From: Glandiceps talaboti
Taxonomy: Eukaryota > Hemichordata > Enteropneusta > Spengelidae
Direction: 5' to 3'
Assembly: GCF_964340395.1 (NCBI RefSeq)
Contig: NC_135552.1
Coordinates: forward strand, 2,393,017 to 2,457,016
Length of the DNA stretch: 64,000 bases
The notes below the pieces were generated by a model that worked only from the letters and a program-made list of their open reading frames with translations, made no database searches and was not told the origin of the DNA. Both the position numbers and the translations under genes were made by a program. Of the stretch, positions 1 to 9,911 are shown one piece after another (position 1 is the first letter of the stretch; every line of letters begins with the position of its first letter).

Positions 1-91
1 TTTGCGTAGTTTGGAGTGTTTTCCTTCACATGCCACTAAAACAATAGCGACGAGAAATATAAGGATCTTATACATGTTTTTGCGGACCAAG
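1..91 (-). CDS. 5' end of a secreted Cys-rich family member (paralogue 3, partial)
   Basis: The ATG is at 75-73 and 25 codons run off the window edge. The peptide begins MYKILIFLVAIVLVACEG, a clear signal peptide. It shares the Met-Tyr-Lys start and a Val-Ala-Cys near the end of the hydrophobic core with the complete genes at 5868-7226 and 20318-21170. A good splice acceptor (pyrimidine-rich stretch ending CACTAG) places the exon start at 91, sixteen bases before the ATG. Both other paralogues also have a leader intron acceptor just before their ATG. Everything after residue 25 lies outside the window, so the Cys modules cannot be confirmed. Function unknown. Confidence 0.6.
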
Positions 92-1218
92 CTAGTGGAA
101 GAAATAACAAAATATATAGAAACATAAATCAATTGAGTTAGAAGTACCAACAAATGCACAAATACTGTCGACATTAATACAAATGTCTGAATACGTTTAC
201 GGCACACTTTGTCTTTTCCTGTACGAATCAATCCAATGAAAACAAAAAAAGATCTGCCGTTAAATGCAATATATATATATATATATACACACACTAACCG
301 ACTTGATGTTCCCAGATCTTCTTCGATTCCTTCTTGAAACGGACACACTATCCCTTCTAGGGGTGATTCTTTCCAATCAACTTCCTGTCGTAGATTGGTG
401 GTAGGTTATGTTAATGTCACCAAAGTATCAATTTTACCACTTGTGCATAAGCTCTTTCTATTAGTGGATAGTTCGTTGTGACGTCACAAGAGGTCAGCCT
501 TTCCCATTGTCTCTCACTTGTGAAATCTAATTGTTATGCATGATTGTACCGTAACAGCTGTATGATATTTTTACTAGTCGTCGGAAGTAATGTCACATAC
601 ATTCACCAAAAACATCTGGTTGGCAAGAAAATCAACAAAAAATAGTAATCTTGATATTAAAATGTTTCTTGAAATGAGGTACCTATATATATGCAGAACT
701 ATTTAACAAGATAAAAAAAATACTCTTTCCCAACCATTTGAGGATTAAAAAAATTACAACAGTACTTTCTAGCTTTTGCAATATGATGCACATTCACTGT
801 AACAGGTGTTTGGGAGGGGTTGTGCCGCTATATGTATATTTACAGTCAAATCATCGCAACGAGATTTACACATATTTCCTTTAATACAACCAGTTAGTCA
901 TTTGTTAATATTTATTAATTTGTATATATCTGCATATAAAAAATATCATATTACATATATATGAAAACAACCCTCTATATTAAGACCATTAATGAAAACA
1001 ATAGCGTCATTTAATGATATTAATTTGTTTATTTTTTATTGAATGTTTGAATGTAGTGTATCCTTTGTTCAAGTTTGCTTCGCAATTTATAACTTCCATT
1101 GTAGTTTCGAGCTTCGTTCCTTCATCGATTCGTTCCAAAAATTCTGCCAAAAGTACAACTGTTTGTAAAAAGTTTGTTGGTGACAGACTTAACTTATCAC
1201 TTTGTAAACAAATAAAAC
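92..1218. other. Intergenic or leader region of paralogue 3, no gene seen
   Basis: AT-rich sequence with a short AT/AC run near 270-296. A leader exon and promoter for the minus-strand gene at 1-91 should lie here, but I cannot place the leader donor with confidence. Confidence 0.4.
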
Positions 1219-1402
1219 ATGATGGTGAATAGTTTGACAGTTTATATCATGATGGTGTGTGGTTTGATAGTTCATATTGTGATGGTGTGTGGTTTGATAG
1301 TTCATATTATGATGGTGTGTGGTTTGATAGTTCATATTATGACGGTATGTAGTTTGATAGTTCATATTATCATGGTGTGCGGGTTGGTAGTTCATACCAT
1401 GA
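1219..1402. repeat. 30-bp minisatellite, about 6 copies
   Basis: Each unit contains GTGTGGTTTGATAGTTCATA and the period is 30 bases. Because 30 is divisible by three, short reading frames stay open on both strands, giving repetitive peptides. I read these as by-products of the repeat and not as genes. Confidence 0.85.
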
Positions 1403-1909
1403 TTTATTACTAAATGGTGTATTTTTTTGGGTTCTTATACGTGTGTTTAAGTGTTTAATATACTCTGAGTTTACAGGCTGGCACATAGACGTCGACAGGT
1501 GTGACATCAAATAAGTTAGATACCTCATCTGCTGCATTAATGTTCAACGTTTCTATGGAGAGTTATTAATATACACACACCAGCCCTTCTCATGCAAACA
1601 CGCTGATGGAACATTTTCTGATGGGATATGATTTTCCCTCCCGCTGTTACATTAAGTCAAAGTATCAAAGTATTAATAAATCTGTCAAACACATATATGA
1701 TACAACTTTATAGGATCAATAATGTCTTTTATCGTTCTGTTTAGTCACAGCAATACATATCTTCTTCTTTTCAATAAATAACTTTTTCAAGTTTGCTAAC
1801 TAATGAACATATTACACCATTGACATAGGTTCATACATTGACATAATATAGCCCATAATTTCAAATTCATTACATCGATTCATATAATATAAACAGTGTG
1901 ATAATATCG

Positions 1910-1917
1910 TATATAAG
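1910..1917 (+). promoter_or_regulatory. TATA box of the candidate small secreted gene
   Basis: TATATAAG lies 49 bases before the ATG at 1959. A start about 30 bases downstream of the box would leave a leader of roughly 20 bases. This is a motif match only. Confidence 0.4.
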
Positions 1918-1958
1918 GAGGCTAGTGCCAATCAGGGACAGAAGTATCAGTCGATATA

Positions 1959-2131
1959 ATGAGTGTAAGGTTGTGGGCTGTTTTGACATTAATGTCATTC
2001 ACGTGAAGTAATGAATATTTATGACCTTTTCTAGGTGTGAGTAAGCCGATTTTAGGATTTTTCACACAGGTGTTACTTTAATATAAAATGTCTATGGAAA
2101 GTTAATCTAATCATAAACGTGAGAGGGTATT

Positions 2132-2201
<70 letters not shown>

Positions 2202-2457
2202 CCTGGAAATCATTACTTTAAATGAACCGCCACTAGTATCAATTTGAAAAGATTATTTATAGCAGTAGTATACCCAATTGGTGTTATAGCATGGCAGTAT
2301 TTGATAACACCATTTCTTTCATAAGTAGTAGTTGTAATATATAATGTAGTCACATTCTATGTGTTACTATTAATGTACTTGCACAGCTTGTGTAAAAAGG
2401 AATATATTCAGGGTGTGAAAATTGATAGCCATGAAGATATTTTCGATATCACGAGGC

Positions 2458-2501
<44 letters not shown>

Positions 2502-2543
2502 CTAAATGAAAATATTTATATTGTGTGTGCTTTTGGTGAATAA
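1959..2543 (+). CDS. Candidate two-exon small secreted protein with a polyQ tract
   Basis: Proposed exon 1 is 1959-2002. It encodes MSVRLWAVLTLMSF, a signal-peptide-like sequence, and ends two bases into a codon before GTGAAG. Proposed exon 2 is 2387-2543, after an acceptor ending TTGCACAG. The phases match exactly: AC joined to C makes Thr, followed by LCKKEYIQGVKIDSHEDIFD, a run of 15 Gln from a CAA repeat, and a short tail containing one Cys. The predicted product is about 66 residues. AATAAA at 2539-2544 overlaps the stop codon. The 384-base intron holds a long TG repeat. TATA box, signal peptide, phase match and polyA signal agree, but no homologue is recognised and the polyQ run is low complexity, so the model is tentative. 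Confidence 0.35.
2134..2201. repeat. (TG)n microsatellite
   Basis: Uninterrupted TG dinucleotide run of about 68 bases, inside the proposed intron of the candidate gene at 1959-2543. Confidence 0.95.
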
Positions 2544-2884
2544 ACATGCATAGATCCGACTTTAAGCGTGTCGAAAAGTGTTCAGTCTCAAAGTTGTACT
2601 TCGACAAATGAAATGTGACGTGTGCACTGTACGTATCGAATGTAATATTTCAAACTTCATTAACTACAAGGTCCTGTGTTAAATATATATGTTGATGTAA
2701 CAAATGTGATTTGGGTCATTTTACACAAAATCCAGGCAGTGGTAATTCTCATAAACGTCCACATATTTTGTTGTTGTGCACGGCTCAGCTGCATCCAAAC
2801 ATGTAAATCACTGAAACCCCCGCACGGCAAGTTCACATAATGTGAATATTTCAGATTTTAAAAATATACAACTTTAATACCCTA

Positions 2885-4795
2885 TCTGATCCCAAATTAG
2901 AAGGTGTATTGAATAGACCTTAAGTAGCTAGGTGCATTGAATAAACCTTAGGTAGGTAGGTGTATTGAATAGACCGTAAGTAGCTAGGTGTATTGAATAG
3001 ACCTTAGGTAGGTAGGTGTATTGAATAGACCTTAGGTAGGTAGGTGTATTGAATAGCCCTTAGGTAGGTAGGTGTACTGAATAGACCTTAGGTAGGTAGG
3101 TGTATTGAATAGACCTTAGGTAGGTAGGTGTATTGAATAGACCTTAGGTAGGTAGGTAGGTGTATTGAATAGACCTTAGGTAGGTAGGTGTATTGAATAG
3201 ATCTTAGGTAGGTAGGTGTATTGAATAGACCTTAGGTAGGTAGGTGTATTGAATAGCCCTTAGGTAGGTAGGTGTATTGAATAAACCTTTGGTAGGTAGG
3301 TGTATTGAATAGACCTAAGGTAGGTAGGCGTACTGAATAGATCTTAGGTAGGTAGGTGTATTGAATAGACCTTAGGTAGGTAGGTGTATTGAATAGCCCT
3401 TAGGTAGGTAGGTGTACTGAATAGACCTTAGGTAGGTAGGTGTAATGAATAGACCTTAGGTAGGTAGGTGTATTGAATAGACCTTTGGTAGGTAGATGTA
3501 TTGAATAGACCTAAGGTAGGTAGGTGCATTGAATAGACCTTGGGTAGGTAGGTGTATTGAATAGACCTTAGGTAGGTAGGTAGGTAGGTAGGTAGGTAGG
3601 TAGGTGTATTGAATATACCTTAGGTAGGTAGGTGTATTGAATATACCTTAGGTAGGTGTATTGAATAGACCTTAGGTAGGTAGGCGTATTGAATAGACCT
3701 TAGGTAGGTAGGTGTATTGAATAGACCTTAGGTAGGTAGGTGTATTGAATAGACATTAGGTAGGTAGGTAGGTATATTGAATAGACATTAGGTAGGTAGG
3801 TAGGTGTATTGAATAGACCTTAGGTAGGTAGGTGTATTGAATAGACCTTGGGTAGGTAGGTAGGTGTATTGAATAGACCTTAGGTAGGTAGGTAGGTGTA
3901 TTGAATAGACCTTAGGTAGGTAGGTGTATTGAATATACCTTAGGTAGGTAGGTAGGTGTATTGAATATACCTTAGGTAGGTAGGTGTATTGAATAGACCT
4001 TAGGTAGGTAGGTGTATTGAATAGACCTTAGGTAGGTAGGTGTATTGAATATACCTTAGGTAGGTAGGTGTATTGAATAGACCTAAGGTAGGTAGGTGTA
4101 TTGAATAGACCTTAGGTAGGTAGGTGTATTGAATAGCCCTTAGGTAGGTAGGTGTATTGAATATACCTTAGGTAGGTAGGTGTATTGAATAGATCTTAGG
4201 TAGGTAGGTGTATTGAATATACCTAAGGTGGGTAGGTGTATTGAATAGATCTTAGGTAGGTAGGTGTATTGAATAGACCTTGGGTAGGTAGGTAGGTGTA
4301 TTGAATAGACCTTAGGTAGGTAGGTAGGTGTATTGAATAGACCTTAGGTAGGTAGGTGTATTGAATATACCTTAGGTAGGTAGGTAGGTGTATTGAATAT
4401 ACCTTAGGTAGGTAGGTGTATTGAATAGACCTAAGGTAGGTAGGTGTATTGAATAGACCTTAGGTAGGTAGGTGTATTGAATAGCCCTTAGGTAGGTAGG
4501 TGTATTGAATATACCTTAGGTAGGTAGGTGTATTGAATAGATCTTAGGTAGGTAGGTGTATTGAATATACCTAAGGTGGGTAGGTGTATTGAATAGACCT
4601 AAGGTAGGTAGGTGTATTGAATAGACCTAAGGTAGGTAGGTGTATTGAATAGACCTAAGGTAGGTAGGTGTACTGAATAGATCTTAGGTAGGTAGGTGTA
4701 TTGAATAGACCTAAGGTAGGTAGGTGTATTGAATAGACCTAAGGTAGGTAGGTGTATTGAATAGACCTTAGGTAGTTAGGTGTAATGATATGATA
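2885..4795. repeat. 28-bp minisatellite with a nested GGTA run, about 65-70 copies
   Basis: The unit is TGTATTGAATAGACCTTA followed by two or more GGTAGGTA-type tetranucleotides. Units differ mainly in the number of GGTA steps (up to about nine near 3570-3602) and in point variants such as ATACCTTA, GCCCTTA and GACCTAA. Blocks of variants recur, for example around 3940-4240 and 4360-4590, which suggests local block duplication. Confidence 0.95.
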
Positions 4796-5407
4796 ACTAT
4801 ATGGAGGAACTGTGATAAACGAACATTGATGTTTACATTTGAGAATATACTGTTGCCTAGACACAGAGCTCATCGTGTGGGGTATATACTGTATCTGGTC
4901 ATAGACCCTCCAGGGTCGAGTCTATGATCTTGTAATTGATTCAATTTTAAGATCGTGAGTAAATCATTTGTAAACGTAGTCATTATTATAACAGGTGCAG
5001 TCAACGAAGTTGTTCTTGCAGAAAACTGTTCTTACGCAGTTGATCAGTGGGCGGGCAATTTTTTCGATCGGTAGCGGGAGGGGAGAATACATGGAAGAAT
5101 TTAATTCCTGATTTTGATACAGAGGGTAAAACATGACGATGTCTGCAAGGGACGCTATCAATAGTTCAGTGTAGGATAAAAACTGAATTCTTTAAGTTCG
5201 GCCTCAGACCCCCTATAGCTAAATCACTATGTGCCTTTTCAGCATTGCAAAATGTACGAAGGGTCAAGGACCTTTGGTGTTACCTTAGTTTGTTACGTCA
5301 TCAATCAAAATACAAATTACACACAAGAACATGTATTGCCTTTGTGAACGTAAATTTATTGGTTTATTGACGAAAAGAGATTTATTTAAGGAAATTTAAG
5401 TTTAGTT
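4796..5407. other. Unique sequence, no supported gene
   Basis: A minus-strand reading frame at 4964-5161 (about 65 codons, four Cys) begins near a possible acceptor (CCTTGCAG). It has no recognisable domain and no partner exon that I can place. Confidence 0.3.
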
Positions 5408-5457
5408 TTCATTCACACACACACACACACACACACAGACAGACAGACAGACAGACA

Positions 5458-5509
<52 letters not shown>
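5408..5509. repeat. (CA)n / (CAGA)n compound microsatellite
   Basis: CA run interrupted by a short CAGA tetranucleotide block at about 5437-5460. Confidence 0.95.
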
Positions 5510-5744
5510 GTGTTTTACATAGTAACTCAACAAAGCAACAAGTTGATGATAAAGTACATTCTCTCTACTGTGCATATTGTGACGTATTTGATGTCTAAGG
5601 ACAAATAGGATGGCCAACTGCCTTTCTTGTCATATAACAATATTGAACATAATGATGTCATCAAAGTCGAATGTAAGATACCCTTCTCCAAAACATTGTA
5701 AATATGATTCTAGGTGAAAATGTGAATATAATGATTATCAACCC

Positions 5745-5750
5745 TTTATT
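5745..5750 (-). promoter_or_regulatory. Polyadenylation signal of secreted paralogue 1
   Basis: AATAAA on the minus strand, about 120 bases past the stop codon of the gene at 5868-7226. Confidence 0.4.
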
Positions 5751-5867
5751 TGTCAACCCTTTACATTGAAATATCATGCATATGGGGTTTTAACAACGAG
5801 TAGCCCAGATAGCAGGCTTGTATGGTGATCACTCTTATTTGCAATGTGACAACAGGTTATTAAAGTG

Positions 5868-7226
5868 CTAATCGTCTCCAGTACCATCGCCTGTATCGTC
5901 TTCAGTACCATCGCCTGTATCGTCTTCAGTACCGTCGCCTGTATCGTCGTTGCGATTTTCCGAACATGTGAAAAGCCTAAAACCGTTATCTAGAACTGTG
6001 GTATAACAGACTTCGTCGATCCCATTAACAGCATCAACTTCGTCAATGATTGTAACATTACCAATAACATCGAAAATAGTTTCATTCACAGGGTCGACAT
6101 CATCAAGTAAAGCCGTACCATTAACATAATCAAAAAAGGTTATGTTATCTGTGCCAGCATCAACTTCGTCATAGATTGTAACATTACCAATAACATCGAA
6201 AATAGTTTCATTCACAGGGTCGACATCATCAAGTATAGCCGTACCATTAACATAATCAAAAAAGGTTATGTTATCTGTGCCAGCGTCCAAAGCAGTTGCA
6301 TTGAGAATTGCAATGATATCATCACCCTCACCATCATCATTACTGGCATTGTAACTTGCAGTAACATTTTCCTTGTCAATTTCAAAATCGAAGCAACCCC
6401 TAGCAAATGCCATAGGACAGCCATCCTGCAACATAAATACAATTTACAAATGTGAACAGCAAATCAAAGGAAAATTTCTGCTCCATCTGATTAAACTCTT
6501 TATCAACATTCATGATGATGCTATTATCAGACAAACGGAATTGTAGAAAAGACAGTAGATTATCAGTATTTTACATTAACCAATTGCCACATTCACGGAT
6601 TAAATTTTCAGTTGATAACACCCCCCCCCCCCCCACAATACCCCTCCCATCACTTCCGTCTCTCTACGTACCACCTTAATTCTTTCTCTCTGGAAATGTT
6701 AGGGTACTTTCCAGCGATATTGGAATGTATAGTTATTCAACTAATTCTTTGTGAGGATTGTATTGTCACTACATACCTTCCCCAACTCCAAACATTTCAA
6801 GACGGAGTAACCATTCCACTTGTTCAGATAACTACGAGCGCAGCTCAGACAGGTTTTAATCTCTGGGTCCAAATCATCTCCTGCAGTTGAGTTATTACAG
6901 TCTGCGTCGTAGACAGCAGAGTACATCCGATGAGATTTGCCCTTTCTCACAGCATAAATCTGATGGTCATTTTCATCGATATTTTTCAGATGCAATTTTC
7001 TTGCTGCTTTTTTCAGATGTGATGGACATGCAACCTCCTGCTCCCTGCAAGCCATTCGTTGTTGGACGTTTCCTCTGTCAATCTTGCAAGATAAACACAT
7101 CCTGCTAGTAACTTGAGGTGCCTTGATCTTGGTATTGTGTCTAGAAAGCATCTTATGATTGTTAAGATGCCTAGCCGCACAGGCTACAAGACACACAGCT
7201 AATACGAAGACGGTACCCTTGTACAT
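5868..7226 (-). CDS. Secreted Cys-rich protein with acidic, glycosylation-rich tail (paralogue 1)
   Basis: Coding exon A is 7226-6777 (150 residues) and exon B is 6425-5868 (185 residues), total 335. Donor AAG|GTATGT and acceptor TTGCAG|GAT give a phase-0 intron of 351 bases. Residues 1 to about 17 are a signal peptide (MYKGTVFVLAVCLVAC). A first module has Cys44, Cys47, Cys60 and Cys67-Pro. A second has Cys126, Cys129 and Cys145, and finishes across the intron as Gly-Cys-Pro. The paralogue at 20318-21170 shares these modules, the YSxVYD and LDPxxxTCxSC stretches, and the exon boundary. The tail has two near-identical 42-residue repeats (126-bp period, 6031-6282), about 11 Asn-x-Ser/Thr sites, and three DDTGDGTE-type octapeptides before the stop. 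The product is likely extracellular. No known family recognised. The ATG at 7226 is preferred over upstream in-frame Met codons because an acceptor lies just before it. Confidence 0.75.
6621..6635. repeat. Poly-C tract in the intron of secreted paralogue 1
   Basis: About 14-15 consecutive C bases on the plus strand (poly-G in the transcript), within the 351-base intron. Confidence 0.9.
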
Positions 7227-7233
7227 TTTAAAT

Positions 7234-7740
7234 CTGTAGGTATATGATACAAAATTACTCGATGGTTGGAAACTTATTTGGATTAGAACCACACTTAGCG
7301 AAATGTAATTTATCTCCACCGAGAATAGTTTATCGAACAAAAATAATCCAAAAATATTGTTTGAGCAGGTTTCTATTTCCTTAAATATTTAAGATCACCC
7401 GGACTTGAGCTTTCAAATATATCAAACAGTATTCCATATCATAATGCAATGTTTATATAGAATGCATATATCTGTTTAGTTGCCAAAAAATAACGAATAT
7501 CACTTATTTCTAATTCAAATAACAAACCATATTATACTATAGTATAGTGCAATTACGTACCAGTAACACGGCAGGTATTGTGGTTAAGATGTTGTACCTT
7601 GCTGGTTGCCGTATCGTATTGTTCACAAACAGCTATACCCTATCTTCTGCCCAACAAAGATCCTTTGAGATGAGATTATACTTTATATTTTCAGATCTCA
7701 ATCTGTGCTAGCTTTGTATTGGTTCGTATTTATAAGGCTA
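7234..7740 (-). promoter_or_regulatory. Promoter, non-coding leader exon and leader intron of secreted paralogue 1
   Basis: On the minus strand a TATAAATA box (7734-7727) is followed by a possible leader exon ending at 7561 at the donor GTTACTG|GTACGTAA. The leader intron runs 7560-7234 and ends ATACCTACAG, eight bases before the coding ATG. The acceptor is convincing; the leader exon start is inferred from the TATA position only. Confidence 0.45.
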
Positions 7741-8589
7741 CTCGGATGATGTAACCTGGGCCACCACTTGATTCCACCTGACAGACAATTTAGCCAAATC
7801 TACGGCTAGAGCCAAAGGTGCAGTTCCATTCAAAAGAGCTACTTGCTTATTTTATATTTGATTGGAGAAAAACTGACATGAGGTCATCGCCACATAAGAT
7901 ACCAATGATAGATAGATATCTTTCCTTTGTTTTATCTGCGGGATGTTGTCATTATATTTTTAAATGTACAAAAGTCTGCTATCCATCACAAAGGAACGAA
8001 GCGAAGGATTATATTTTAGCAGTGCTTCCTTTTCACAGATGTCGTGTGAATAATTCATTTTTGTAAGCTGTTCATCGATGACAGCCTTACACATGTATAT
8101 AAATGAACAGTTGTCGCATGTATTATCGCAAACAGATGTTCCATTTCCACTAATAGCCTAGCATTAAAAATCAACATCTGCGTATACAAAATTAGCTAAG
8201 TCTTCACCATAACACGCTATGAAATCAAGATTTGCTTTTAGAAACTGTCACATAACATTAATACGAAACTTTAACATTTAGTCATCGTTGATGCAAATCT
8301 GCCAAATCCATTATAATAATTACAAATGTATATTTGGATTGATTCACACTCTAAATGACGGATATTGATTGCCATATTAAATACATTCATTAACTAACGG
8401 CTCATAGCATTCCCGCTGCTTCCACCGAAATCTGATGGGTAGATATGGTTATTTTGATACCTTGAATATGACAGCTGTCTCTGAGCTTTACAAAAGTAAA
8501 ACAAAAAGGTATTTCTGGATTTAAACTGAATGCCTTCCGTAACGACAAAGACTTGAAATTTTCGTTCGTGCACACAATTATTACTGGAA
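7741..8589. other. Unique AT-rich sequence, no gene seen
   Basis: Short open frames occur on both strands but have no domain, start context or splice support. Confidence 0.4.
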
Positions 8590-9290
8590 TGTCACATAAC
8601 ATATACGATTAGTTATGTTTGAAGTATGTACCAAATTTAATTGCATTTGAAAGTGCATTTTTAAGATATAACATAATTACTGAACATCATTATACAAATA
8701 ACTCATTGAAACTAAAAGCTACATCACAAAGCTTTTTAGAACATGTGCGATTAGCTATGTTTGAAGTATGTACCAAACTATATTGAATTTGGAGTATGCA
8801 TTCGTAAGATATAGCCTACTTACTGAAATCATTAATTATGCAAATGAGTCATTAAAAATAAGAGTTGCATCAATGAGCTTTTTGAGACGTGCGCCCTGGT
8901 ATCACGAATGTAGCCTAATTAGTGACCACCATTAATTATGTGAATTACTCATTAAACCTTAAAGCTACATTATCGAACTCTATATGGCACATGTATATTG
9001 TTGTCAGCAATGAATGTACTAAATTATATTGAATTTGAACTATGCATTCTTTAAATATAGGCTAATTACCGAAAATCATTGATTATGCAAACGGATCATT
9101 AATATGCATGTAATGTTTACCAAAACCTAATCAGTTCTAGCCATTACCCTAAATCTCTAGCCATTACCCACCAAATCTCGTTTGAATTGAGCCAGCCGTA
9201 TTGAGAAAGCGATGACACACACACAGATTGTCATCCCTTATAAATAACCTTCCTTACGGAAGGTAATTATAATAATATTACATTTTTGTA
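8590..9290 (-). repeat. Dispersed non-coding repeat, copy C
   Basis: Read on the minus strand it matches the start of the copies at 16190 and 18110, sharing AACTGATTAGGTTTTGGTA and several phrases around TAATTAATGGTNNTCAGTAATTAG. Its outer end carries the palindromic ACCTTCCTTACGGAAGGT (about 9248-9266) next to an AC-rich stretch. It contains internal direct repeats of about 125-190 bases. No coding capacity seen. Confidence 0.7.
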
Positions 9291-9911
9291 GCGAGGCCGG
9301 TGACACACAATTAGTCCCTGGATTTGTATTCAGTGTTATACTGCTTGGTAAATGCAAAAATTCCAAAAACATAACATCTTTTTCGTTAGAACTTTAAACG
9401 TTTAATTCTGATTTGTTATTTGCTTTTTGACTAAATGTGTTTTATGTTTAAGTCTGTTCATTGTGTAGGCGGTAAGTTGTTTTCTTTCCTAAAAGCGTTT
9501 TCTTTCTCTTGATGAGTTTTATATACTGCTTTGAAACAGTATGGCGAAGAATAATGCACCAGATGTAAAATGGATGGCTCCCGTAAGGGACCACTTAATT
9601 GGAAAAGTAATGATACGAAACTGTATGAAGTTTGAAGCTTATATAGTTAACATATTGTCTGAGTGACATCATCATGTTTTAAATGACGCATGTACGTCTT
9701 TGGCATAAATACATGTACTAATCAATGCTTCATCATTTCCACGGTTTCATTTTTATGGCTGGATTTCAACATATTACATAGAACTAATGATCTTCATTTT
9801 GTTTTACTTTTGTTTCCACATTTCTGTCTACAAGATCTACAAGTTTCTTGCGCGTTTGTATATCACAACAGCTGTTCAGTCCACAAATAAATCCAAAATG
9901 CTCATTTAGAA
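9291..9911. other. No recognisable feature
   Basis: AT-rich sequence between a dispersed repeat and the 3' end of the retrotransposon that follows. Short reading frames only. Confidence 0.4.

Noticed and set aside
1189-1413. Overlapping 64-68-codon frames on both strands
   Set aside because: They are translations of a 30-bp minisatellite whose period is a multiple of three.
6612-7108. Two plus-strand frames of 73-92 codons
   Set aside because: Antisense shadows of the exon and intron of secreted paralogue 1.
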